Below are positions 1 to 5,241 of a stretch of DNA of 5,241 bases, piece after piece. A program made the position numbers and the translations under genes. The stretch is from NCBI GenBank assembly GCA_903847495.1, contig CAINDT010000230.1, forward strand, positions 1 to 5,241, in the 5' to 3' direction. Numbering within the stretch: position 1 is the first letter of the stretch; every line of letters starts with the position of its first letter. The stretch comes from an uncultured Actinomycetes bacterium. GTDB lineage: Bacteria > Actinomycetota > Thermoleophilia > Gaiellales > F1-60-MAGs149. The notes below the pieces were generated by a model, which saw only the letters and a program-made list of their open reading frames with translations, had not been told where the DNA came from and did no database searches.

Positions 1-187
<187 letters not shown>

Positions 188-260
188 TAGTACGAACACT
201 TCTATCACTATGTAGTTCTCAGGGAGCGGGCGACGACGCCGCAGACTGTGCCCAACCGCT
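188..260 (+). other. 23S-5S internal transcribed spacer
   Basis: This transcribed spacer of about 70 bases separates 23S from 5S and contains no tRNA. It includes a CTATGTAGTTCTCAGGG block at 208-224, resembling the short conserved element often seen after 23S genes. A small hairpin at 226-242 has arms GCGG-CG and CG-CCGC, one bulged G and an ACGA loop. These are probably rRNA maturation signals, although the processing role is inferred from position only. Confidence 0.7.
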
Positions 261-378
261 TTCCGGTGGTTATGGCGAGGGGGATCCACCTCTTCCCTTT
301 TCGAACAGAGTCGTTAAGCCCCTCAGCGCCGATGGTACTTGGTGGGAAACTGCCCGGGAGAGTAGGTCGCCGCCGGAA
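261..378 (+). rRNA. 5S ribosomal RNA
   Basis: This is a complete 5S rRNA of about 118 bases, a component of the large ribosomal subunit. The terminal helix I closes TTCCGG at 261-266 against CCGGAA at 373-378, and pairing continues inward. Conserved internal landmarks are the CGAACAGAG loop at 302-310, GTTAAGCCCCTCAGCGCCGATGGTACT around 313-339, and GGGAGAGTAGGTCGCCGCC at the 3' side. The gene follows 23S in the usual order and ends eight bases before a terminator hairpin, so it is the last gene of the rRNA operon. The ends may be one or two bases off. Confidence 0.96.
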
Positions 379-385
379 TAATCTT

Positions 386-424
386 CAGAAAGCCACTCCG
401 CAAGGGGTGGCTTTCTGTCGTTCT
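386..424 (+). terminator. rRNA operon terminator hairpin
   Basis: A 14-base-pair stem pairs CAGAAAGCCACTCC (386-399) with GGGGTGGCTTTCTG (404-417), with one G-T pair, closed by a GCAA tetraloop of the stable GNRA class. The downstream tract TCGTTCT is only moderately T-rich. It follows 5S immediately and is the obvious end of the rRNA operon. The stem is nearly symmetric, so it could also slow transcription arriving from the convergent phosphatase gene, but the A-rich tract needed on the other side is weak. Confidence 0.88.
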
Positions 425-498
425 GGGACCGGTCCGTCGCGGACGGGGAGGCCGGGGCCTGCTGCCCGCAACGCTCAACGGTCGATCAGCATGGGGTT

Positions 499-1149
499 CT
501 ACAGGATCGTCAGCTCGACGGGTGGGCCGGCATCTCCACCCAGCGGTGTGTTGTACGCCAGGAGGCGCCAACTCACGCCCTCGGGCGTGTCCTTGCGCTT
601 GAGGTACGTCGCGTGGCCATGGCTGGGGCGACCGAGCCGTTGGCGCTGCTCGTCGGGGGTCATGCCCATCAGCCGCCCGACTGTGGCGCCAATGAGGCCG
701 CCGTGGGCGCAGACGATCAAGAGGGCAGAGGCCGGCAGGTCGGCGGTGTGGCGCAGGAGCGCGCGTTCGCCGCGGATTGCGATGTCGCCGTACGTCTCGC
801 CGTCTTCCCAGCCGGTACCGCCGGCGTCATGCCGCGCCACGCCGTCGGGATAGCGCTCCTCGGCCTCGGCATGGGAGAGCCCGGCCCAGCTGCCGACGTC
901 GATCTCCTTCACCTCGGGGTCGATCACCGGTGTGACACCGAGCGCATCGGCCAGAGGTTGCAGGGTCTGCTGCGTGCGGATCAGGTCGGAGACGACGAGA
1001 TGCGTGGGGTGTTGCTTGGCGAGGGGCTCGACGAGCTCGCGCGCCTGTCGGTGCCCTTTCTCGTTGAGCGGCACGTCGCTCCAGCCCTGCCAGCGACCAT
1101 CACGGCTCCAGTCGGTCTCGCCGTGGCGGATCAGAATCACACGTGCCAT
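499..1149 (-). CDS. Histidine phosphatase family protein (phosphoglycerate-mutase-like fold)
   Basis: This 216-residue cytoplasmic enzyme of the histidine phosphatase superfamily removes phosphate from small phosphometabolites through a phosphohistidine intermediate. The signature LIRHGETDW lies at residues 6-14, with R8 and the catalytic H9. R58 (SDLIRT) is the expected second phosphate-pocket arginine, E82 (KEIDVGSW) the likely proton donor, and H149 in AHGG the second catalytic histidine. The length is normal for the family and no signal peptide is seen. The layout, including GSWAGLSHAEAEERYP, resembles actinobacterial glucosyl-3-phosphoglycerate phosphatases and related cobC/gpmB-like proteins, but the substrate cannot be assigned. 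The ATG at 1149 leaves the RHG motif at the usual distance from the N-terminus and lies six bases after a TACCCT box, suggesting a leaderless mRNA. The gene converges on the rRNA operon and is divergent from the dehydrogenase. Confidence 0.93.
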   Translation of the reverse strand: MARVILIRHGETDWSRDGRWQGWSDVPLNEKGHRQARELVEPLAKQHPTHLVVSDLIRTQQTLQPLADALGVTPVIDPEVKEIDVGSWAGLSHAEAEERYPDGVARHDAGGTGWEDGETYGDIAIRGERALLRHTADLPASALLIVCAHGGLIGATVGRLMGMTPDEQRQRLGRPSHGHATYLKRKDTPEGVSWRLLAYNTPLGGDAGPPVELTIL

Positions 1150-1196
1150 GCCCCAAGGGTACGCGTCACCTTCCCCGCAGGCGGTACCCTGCAGGC
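1150..1196. promoter_or_regulatory. Divergent promoter region with mirrored TACCCT -10 boxes
   Basis: This 47-base gap serves both flanking divergent genes. On the + strand TACCCT (1185-1190) ends six bases before the dehydrogenase ATG. On the - strand TACCCT (1161 down to 1156) also ends six bases before the phosphatase ATG. Both match the TANNNT -10 pattern at -12 to -7 if transcription starts at the A of the start codon. No clear -35 hexamer is visible for either gene, and neither has a good Shine-Dalgarno, although the phosphatase is preceded by a short GGGG run one base from its ATG. GCAGGC is repeated directly at 1177-1182 and 1191-1196. The promoter assignment is inferred from pattern and spacing. 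Confidence 0.6.
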
Positions 1197-1988
1197 ATGG
1201 ATCTGGGATTGCAGGGGCGCGTCGTGCTGATCACCGGCGGTTCGGCGGGCATCGGCCGCGCCACCGCGGAGCTCTTGGCGCGGGAAGGCGCACGCGTGGC
1301 GGTTGCTGCGCGGGGCCAGGCCGGCCTGGACGAGACCGTGACGGTGCTCGAGGGTCTCGGCGCCGAAGCCTTCGCCTTCGCTGGCGATCTTGCGGCTCCG
1401 GGCGTTCCCGAGGCTGCCGTCGCGGCCACGGTTGAGCGCTTTGGTCGACTCGACGCACTGGTCGCCAATGTGGGCTTCGCCGTGTCACGCAAGCTTGCCG
1501 ATGTGACCGACGCCGATTGGGAGGCGTGTTTCCAGGGCAATCTGATGAGCCACATCCGCGCCACCAGCGCCGCGCTGCCGCACCTGCGTCAAAGCGATCA
1601 GGCGCGCGTCGTGCTCGTCTCGTCGACCGCAGGTAAGCGGCCGTCGGGTGGCATGCCCGACTACAGCGTGATGAAGGCCGCGCTCTTGTCGTACTCCAAG
1701 CTCGTGTCGGACCAGGAGGCGAAGAACGGGGTGCTCGTGAACGCCGTCTGTCCGGGGCCGACGCACACCCCGACATGGCTCGCCGATGGCGGCCTCGCCG
1801 ACCAGAACAAGGGCGAGGGCACGCGCGAGGATGCGCTCGCCAAGGCGGGCGCGGGTCGGCCGATCGGGCGCATGGCGCAGCCGGAGGAGATCGCGGACGT
1901 GATCGCCCTGCTTTGCAGTGCGCGCTCGTCGTACGTCACGGGCTCCGCCTGGGGCGTCGATGGCGGCACCGTCCCTGTGATCATCTGA
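1197..1988 (+). CDS. Short-chain dehydrogenase/reductase (SDR) family oxidoreductase
   Basis: This is a 263-residue classical SDR, a soluble NAD(P)-dependent oxidoreductase with a Rossmann fold that interconverts hydroxyl and keto groups. The cofactor motif TGGSAGIG lies at residues 13-20, D64 is in AGDL, and NVG at 91-93 replaces the common NAG. The catalytic tetrad is N115, S143, Y156 and K160 (YSVMK). PG at 187-188 follows, and the C-terminal VDGG (254-257) is typical of FabG-like members. R39 after the second strand, with no acidic residue there, suggests NADP(H) preference. The length is standard. An in-frame ATG 54 bases upstream would add 18 arginine-rich residues and overlap the divergent gene. 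The ATG at 1197 is preferred because it puts the glycine motif near the N-terminus and has a TACCCT box six bases before it. The substrate is unknown; 3-oxoacyl-ACP reductase-like is a family resemblance only. Confidence 0.93.
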   Translation: MDLGLQGRVVLITGGSAGIGRATAELLAREGARVAVAARGQAGLDETVTVLEGLGAEAFAFAGDLAAPGVPEAAVAATVERFGRLDALVANVGFAVSRKLADVTDADWEACFQGNLMSHIRATSAALPHLRQSDQARVVLVSSTAGKRPSGGMPDYSVMKAALLSYSKLVSDQEAKNGVLVNAVCPGPTHTPTWLADGGLADQNKGEGTREDALAKAGAGRPIGRMAQPEEIADVIALLCSARSSYVTGSAWGVDGGTVPVII

Positions 1989-2031
1989 TTCGTAAGGCGA
2001 GGACGCATGCGCCCGACTACGGGGCGTTGAC

Positions 2032-2037
2032 TACGCT
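2032..2037 (+). promoter_or_regulatory. Candidate -10 box for the dGTPase-dnaG unit
   Basis: TACGCT ends seven bases before the GTG start of the dGTPase gene, close to the spacing of the TACCCT boxes before the two upstream genes. It lies in a 56-base gap after the dehydrogenase stop codon and would allow a leaderless or very short-leader transcript for dgt-dnaG. No convincing -35 lies 16-18 bases upstream. TTGACT at 2027-2032 overlaps the box and is at the wrong spacing to serve as one. Read-through from the dehydrogenase gene is the alternative. Confidence 0.4.
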
Positions 2038-2044
2038 ACGTGGT

Positions 2045-3094
2045 GTGAACGACCTTTCCCACGAGGAACGCGACGAGGCGCTGTCCGGCCCTGTTGCTGA
2101 TGGCTTCCTCGAGCGGATGCTGCGTGAGGAAGATGCGCGGCTCGTGCCGTGGGCCACACGTACCGCTGATTCACGCGGGCGTGCCCATGCTGAGGAGGCG
2201 TGCCGCCTGCGCACACCGTTCCAGCGCGATCGCGATCGCATCGTGCACTCCAAGGCGTTCCGGCGCCTCAAGCACAAGACGCAGGTCTTCATCGCTCCCG
2301 AGGGCGATCACTTCCGTACGCGCCTTACGCACACGCTCGAGGTAACCGGCATCGCGCGCGCGGTGGCACGCGCGCTGGGGCTGAACGAGGACCTGACCGA
2401 GGCGATCGCTCTCGGGCACGATCTCGGCCATCCGCCCTTCGGGCATACGGGCGAGGAGGCGCTGTCCGATGCGCTCGAGGAGCGCACGGGTCGCCGCTTC
2501 CACCACAACGAGCACTCTCTGCGGATGGTCGAGCACCTTGAGCGCAACGGGCGTGGCCTCAACCTCACCGACGAGGTGCGCGACGGCATCCTCAACCACA
2601 CGGGCCCGGTCGTGCCGCGCACGCCGGAGGCGCGCATCGTCAAGCTCGTGGATCGCTTCGGTTACATCAACCACGACATCGACGATGCGGTACGCGCGGG
2701 CGTGCTCGATCCCGCACGCCTGCCCGCCGGCCCGGTCGATCTGCTCGGCTCGACGGCGGCCCGCCGCATTGACGCACTGGTGCACGACCTCGTCGAGGAG
2801 TCCGCGCGCGTGCTGGATATCCAGCAGACCGCGCCGTATGCCGAGGCGCTCCTGGAGCTGCGGGCGTTCATGTTCGACGAGGTCTACATGCGCCCGGCGA
2901 CGCAGACGGAGCGCGCCCGCATCCGCAACGTCGTGCAATCGCTGTTCGCGTGGTATCTCGAGCACCCCGAGGAGGTTCCGGCGGGGGACGACCCGTTCGA
3001 GACGCGCGTCGTCGATCACGTGGCCGGCATGACGGATCGCTACGCGCTTCGGGCGTATCGCGAGCGCTTCGAGCCGAGCGCCTGGCGGTTCTAG
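2045..3094 (+). CDS. dgt: Deoxyguanosinetriphosphate triphosphohydrolase-like protein (dGTPase family, HD domain)
   Basis: This 349-residue protein belongs to the HD-superfamily dNTP triphosphohydrolases, which cleave dGTP or other dNTPs to the nucleoside plus tripolyphosphate and so limit dNTP pools. The N-terminal hallmark FRRLKHKTQVF lies at residues 72-82. Expected metal ligands are H96 (RLTHTLEV), H125-D126 (LGHDLGHPPFGH) and D211 (YINHDIDDA). FHHNEHS at 152-158 and ILNHTGP at 182-188 are also typical. The length fits the shorter type-2-like bacterial group rather than the ~500-residue E. coli Dgt, so substrate breadth is uncertain. The frame is open upstream into the dehydrogenase gene. 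GTG at 2045 is chosen because the conserved protein begins after it and a TACGCT box lies just before; TTG at 2027 is a weaker alternative. The stop is two bases before the dnaG start, which implies co-transcription. Confidence 0.93.
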   Translation: MNDLSHEERDEALSGPVADGFLERMLREEDARLVPWATRTADSRGRAHAEEACRLRTPFQRDRDRIVHSKAFRRLKHKTQVFIAPEGDHFRTRLTHTLEVTGIARAVARALGLNEDLTEAIALGHDLGHPPFGHTGEEALSDALEERTGRRFHHNEHSLRMVEHLERNGRGLNLTDEVRDGILNHTGPVVPRTPEARIVKLVDRFGYINHDIDDAVRAGVLDPARLPAGPVDLLGSTAARRIDALVHDLVEESARVLDIQQTAPYAEALLELRAFMFDEVYMRPATQTERARIRNVVQSLFAWYLEHPEEVPAGDDPFETRVVDHVAGMTDRYALRAYRERFEPSAWRF

Positions 3095-3096
3095 GC

Positions 3097-4884
3097 GTGG
3101 CCGGCCGCATCAACCGTGCCACCGTCGAGAAGGTGCGCGAGCGTGCCGATCTCGTCGAGCTGGTCGCCGCGCGCACGGGGCAGGTGCGGCAGCAGGGCAT
3201 TCGCGCGATGGCGCGCTGTCCGTTCCACGATGAGAAGACCGCGAGCTTCTCGATCGAACCCGCCCAGAAGCTGTATCACTGCTTCGGCTGTGGCGTCAGC
3301 GGTGACGTGTTCAAGTTCGTCATGGAACTGGAGGCCTGCGACTTTCCCGAGGCGGTCGAACGCCTGGCCGAGCGGTACGGCGTGCCGATTGAGTACGAGG
3401 AGCTGTCGCCCACCGAGGCGCGCGAGATCGAGCGCGAGAAGCGCGTCGAGCGCCTGCTGGAGGAGACCTGCGCCTACTACGAGCGCGTGCTCAAGGAGAG
3501 TCCGGAGGCCGAGGCGGCGCGGGCGTACCTCGTGGACCGCAAGCTCGGTGCGGATCTGATCGCCCACTGGCGCATCGGTTTCGCCCCCGACGCGTGGGAG
3601 CGGGTCGTGCAGGGCGCCAAGGGCAAGGGCTACACCAACGAGGAACTGCTGGCGTCCGGCGTCGCCAGTGAAGGGCGCAACGGTCCGATCGATCGCCTGC
3701 GCGGTCGCATCGTCTTCCCGCTGTTCGACGGCCGCGGACGCGTGCGCGGCTTCGCCGGACGCGTGATGCCTGGAGCGGAGGGCCCGAAGTACATCAACTC
3801 GCCGGAGGGGCCGTTCTTCCACAAGGGCAAGCTGCTGTACGGCCTGCACCATGCGCGTGGCCCGATCGCCAAGAGCGGGCGCGCGGTGATCGTCGAGGGC
3901 TACACCGACGTGATCGCGCTGCATGCCGTGGGTGTCGACGAGGCCGTGGCGTCTATGGGCACGAGCCTGACCGAAGAGCAGCTGACCGAGCTGCGGCGCC
4001 TCTGCGCAACGCTCGTACTGGCCTTCGACGCCGACCAGGCCGGCCAAGACGCTGCGCTACGCGGCATGCGACTGGCCGAACAGAAGGGCTTTGAGGTCAA
4101 GATCGTGCCGCTCCCAGCAGGGCAGGATCCGGCGGAGATCGCCGAGGGCGGCAAGGAAGCGGTCGAGCAGGCGTTCGCCGGCGCCGTGAGCGTGCTCTCG
4201 TTCCTCGTCGGCCGGGCGCTGGCGCGACGAGAGGAGGACGGAATCGACGCGGTGTACGCGCAGCTCCGCACCATCCTGTCCGACGCACCGCCGACACCCG
4301 ACCGGTCGGCGCAGGTACGCCGCGTGGCCGATGCCCTGCGTCTCGACGCGGAGCTGGAGGCGCGGCTCACGCGCGGCGCACGCATCGGCCAGCCGGTGGC
4401 GCAGGACGGCGCCCTCGACCGCGCCCGTCGGCGGCTCGATCAGCGCACACGCGTGGAGCGAGAGCTGCTGGCCGCCTGTCTCGCACTGCCGTTCGACGGT
4501 CTCGACGCGCTTGCGGAGTCGGCACCCGCCTTGCGCGATCCTTCGCACCTCGCGCTCGTGCCGTGGGTGCAGGCGCGTCTGGAGGGCAAGGACCCGGAGA
4601 CACCACCCGGCTCGGAGGACGTCGTGGCCGAGCTGTACGCGCTGGTCGGACGCTGGGATCCCGCGGCCGGCATCATCCCCGACGAGGCCGCCGGCCGCGT
4701 GGCGCTGCGCGAGCTCGTCCTGCAGGTCCAGCTGCGCGCGGCAGACGACGAGATCGGCCCGCTCCGCGTGCGCGTCGAGGACGGCTCCGCCAGTGGCGAT
4801 GAGATGCGCCGACTGGCCGAGCTGCAGCGCGCATCCGAGGCGCTCCGCACGGAGCTGCGGGCGATGAACGTGCCCGACCGGTAG
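3097..4884 (+). CDS. dnaG: DNA primase DnaG
   Basis: This 595-residue primase makes short RNA primers at the replication fork in association with the DnaB helicase. The N-terminal CHC2 zinc-binding domain has C41 and H44 (CPFH) and C62 and C65 (HCFGCG). The core follows, with LRGRIVFPLFDGRGRVRGFAGR at about 201-222. The Toprim catalytic centre shows E267 in VIVEGYTDVIAL, with ASMGTSLTEEQ at 285-295, and D311 and D313 in FDADQAG. Residues from about 450 onward form a helical, poorly conserved C-terminal region that should be the helicase-binding domain. The length is close to the ~580-600 usual for the family. GTG at 3097 gives the canonical spacing of about 40 residues to the first zinc ligand; the in-frame ATG at 2950 would overlap the dGTPase by ~145 bases. 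No strong Shine-Dalgarno precedes the GTG, so translation is probably coupled to dgt. The CPFHDEKTASF motif has A49 where proline is usual. Confidence 0.97.
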   Translation: MAGRINRATVEKVRERADLVELVAARTGQVRQQGIRAMARCPFHDEKTASFSIEPAQKLYHCFGCGVSGDVFKFVMELEACDFPEAVERLAERYGVPIEYEELSPTEAREIEREKRVERLLEETCAYYERVLKESPEAEAARAYLVDRKLGADLIAHWRIGFAPDAWERVVQGAKGKGYTNEELLASGVASEGRNGPIDRLRGRIVFPLFDGRGRVRGFAGRVMPGAEGPKYINSPEGPFFHKGKLLYGLHHARGPIAKSGRAVIVEGYTDVIALHAVGVDEAVASMGTSLTEEQLTELRRLCATLVLAFDADQAGQDAALRGMRLAEQKGFEVKIVPLPAGQDPAEIAEGGKEAVEQAFAGAVSVLSFLVGRALARREEDGIDAVYAQLRTILSDAPPTPDRSAQVRRVADALRLDAELEARLTRGARIGQPVAQDGALDRARRRLDQRTRVERELLAACLALPFDGLDALAESAPALRDPSHLALVPWVQARLEGKDPETPPGSEDVVAELYALVGRWDPAAGIIPDEAAGRVALRELVLQVQLRAADDEIGPLRVRVEDGSASGDEMRRLAELQRASEALRTELRAMNVPDR

Positions 4885-4910
4885 CGCGTCGCAGGCTGCG
4901 GCGTTCGGGC

Positions 4911-4916
4911 TATGCT
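4911..4916 (+). promoter_or_regulatory. Candidate -10 box of the tRNA-Asn promoter
   Basis: TATGCT lies between the dnaG stop and the tRNA and ends ten bases before the first tRNA base. That spacing allows a start site around 4923-4925 and a short 5' leader for RNase P to remove. The best -35 candidate is GTCGCA at 4888-4893, with a 17-base spacer and only half-matching the TTGACA consensus. The assignment rests on sequence resemblance and position. Confidence 0.5.
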
Positions 4917-4926
4917 TCCGCCGCAT

Positions 4927-4998
4927 TCCTCGGTAGCTCAATGGCAGAGCATCCGACTGTTAATCGGAGGGTTGTTGGTTCGAGTCCAACCCGAGGAG
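4927..4998 (+). tRNA. tRNA-Asn (anticodon GTT)
   Basis: This 72-base tRNA reads AAC/AAU codons. The acceptor stem TCCTCGG (4927-4933) pairs with CCGAGGA (4991-4997), followed by discriminator G4998. The D stem is GCTC/GAGC (4936-4939 and 4947-4950). The anticodon stem is TCCGA/TCGGA around loop CTGTTAA, with GTT at 4959-4961. The T arm is GTTGG, TTCGAGT, CCAAC. The U1-A72 start and G73 discriminator match known bacterial tRNA-Asn. The 3' CCA is not encoded, since TAC follows, so it must be added by the CCA-adding enzyme. The gene stands alone, 42 bases after dnaG. Confidence 0.97.
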
Positions 4999-5019
4999 TA
5001 CAGCGCATCGACCGCGTAG

Positions 5020-5050
5020 GCCCGCTCCGAGAGGCGAGCCGAGGGCTTGT
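5020..5050 (+). terminator. Weak hairpin after tRNA-Asn, possible terminator
   Basis: GCCC (5020-5023) can pair with GGGC (5043-5046), and GCTC (5024-5027) with GAGC (5036-5039), leaving a three-base bulge and an eight-base loop. TTGT follows but there is no real T tract. It is the only fold I see in the 72-base gap between the tRNA and the next gene, so it may end the tRNA transcript. The structure is irregular and could be chance in GC-rich DNA. Confidence 0.25.
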
Positions 5051-5070
5051 GATGTGCGATAGGACAGGCA

Positions 5071-5241
5071 ATGCATGACGCCGCGCCATCTACCCGCTCT
5101 GGCTGGGGCCGCATCTTCGCTGGCGTCGCACTGCTCGAGGCCTTCACGTGGGCGGGCCTTCTCGTCGGCATGTTCCTCAAGTACGTCACCGAGACGACCA
5201 CGGCGGTCGTGGCGGTGTTCGGAGCGCTGCATGGCGGTGCC
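5071..5241 (+). CDS. DUF3817-type integral membrane protein, N-terminal part (runs off the window)
   Basis: The first 57 codons are present and the frame stays open to the window edge. The product begins MHDAAPSTRSGWGRIF and then enters a hydrophobic helix (about residues 15-36). It contains the pattern VALLEAFTWAGLLVGMFLKYV, with E23 and K37, followed by a second hydrophobic run and VFGALHGG (H54). The glutamate in the first helix, the LKY just after it and the HG further on match the small (~100-residue) actinobacterial DUF3817 membrane proteins, whose function is unknown. AGGA at 5061-5064, six bases before the ATG, is a reasonable Shine-Dalgarno, unlike the starts of the other genes here. 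An ATG at 5075 is in another frame and gives a non-conserved arginine-rich product. The family call is from memory of the pattern. Confidence 0.75.
   Translation, partial: MHDAAPSTRSGWGRIFAGVALLEAFTWAGLLVGMFLKYVTETTTAVVAVFGALHGGA

Noticed and set aside
1143..1196. N-terminal extension of the dehydrogenase from ATG 1143
   Set aside because: The 18 extra residues are non-conserved and basic, the start would lie inside the divergent gene, and the TACCCT box would fall within the coding region.
2171..3019. 282-codon open frame on the - strand inside dgt
   Set aside because: It is antisense to the dGTPase with its full HD motif set. Long antisense frames are expected in GC-rich coding DNA, and no recognisable domain is seen.
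3091..4047. 318-codon open frame on the - strand inside dnaG
   Set aside because: It is antisense to the zinc-finger and Toprim regions of primase, and its translation shows no family motif.
4057..4941. 294-codon open frame on the - strand across the dnaG end and part of tRNA-Asn
   Set aside because: It overlaps a clear primase C-terminus and a complete tRNA, so it is a shadow frame.
4938..5232. 87- and 90-codon open frames on the - strand over the tRNA and DUF3817 region
   Set aside because: They cross the tRNA gene. The translation through the tRNA gives the familiar spurious GLDSNQQPS-type peptide that arises from reverse-translated tRNA.

Overview
The window reads as chromosomal housekeeping DNA from a high-GC bacterium. 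An actinobacterial host, plausibly of the Thermoleophilia/Solirubrobacterales type, fits best. The clues are the GC-rich codon choice, GTG starts, start codons sitting directly behind -10-like boxes (a leaderless-transcript pattern common in Actinobacteria), a dGTPase gene abutting the primase gene dnaG, and a DUF3817-type membrane protein. The lineage is inferred from these features alone.

Layout. The first ~380 bases are the end of a ribosomal RNA operon on the + strand: the 3' tail of 23S rRNA (1 to ~187), a ~70-base spacer, a complete 5S rRNA (~261-378) and a strong hairpin terminator (386-417). Next, on the - strand and converging on the rRNA operon, is a histidine phosphatase (499-1149). 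It is divergent from a short-chain dehydrogenase/reductase (1197-1988) across only 47 bases. The dehydrogenase is followed on the + strand by a type-2-like dGTPase (2045-3094) and, two bases later, DNA primase dnaG (3097-4884). A tRNA-Asn(GTT) gene (4927-4998) with its own promoter-like box follows. The window ends inside a DUF3817-type membrane protein gene (5071 onward).

How the genes fit together. The rRNA tail and tRNA serve translation. The dGTPase and primase form a tight DNA-metabolism pair: one trims dNTP pools and the other makes replication primers. The phosphatase and dehydrogenase are generic metabolic enzymes whose substrates cannot be fixed from sequence.

I found no mobile element, CRISPR array, prophage, toxin-antitoxin or defence cassette, and no convincing undescribed system. 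The most notable signal is regulatory. The divergent phosphatase and dehydrogenase genes carry an identical TACCCT box ending exactly six bases before each ATG, as expected for a pair of back-to-back leaderless promoters. A related TACGCT box lies seven bases before the dGTPase GTG.
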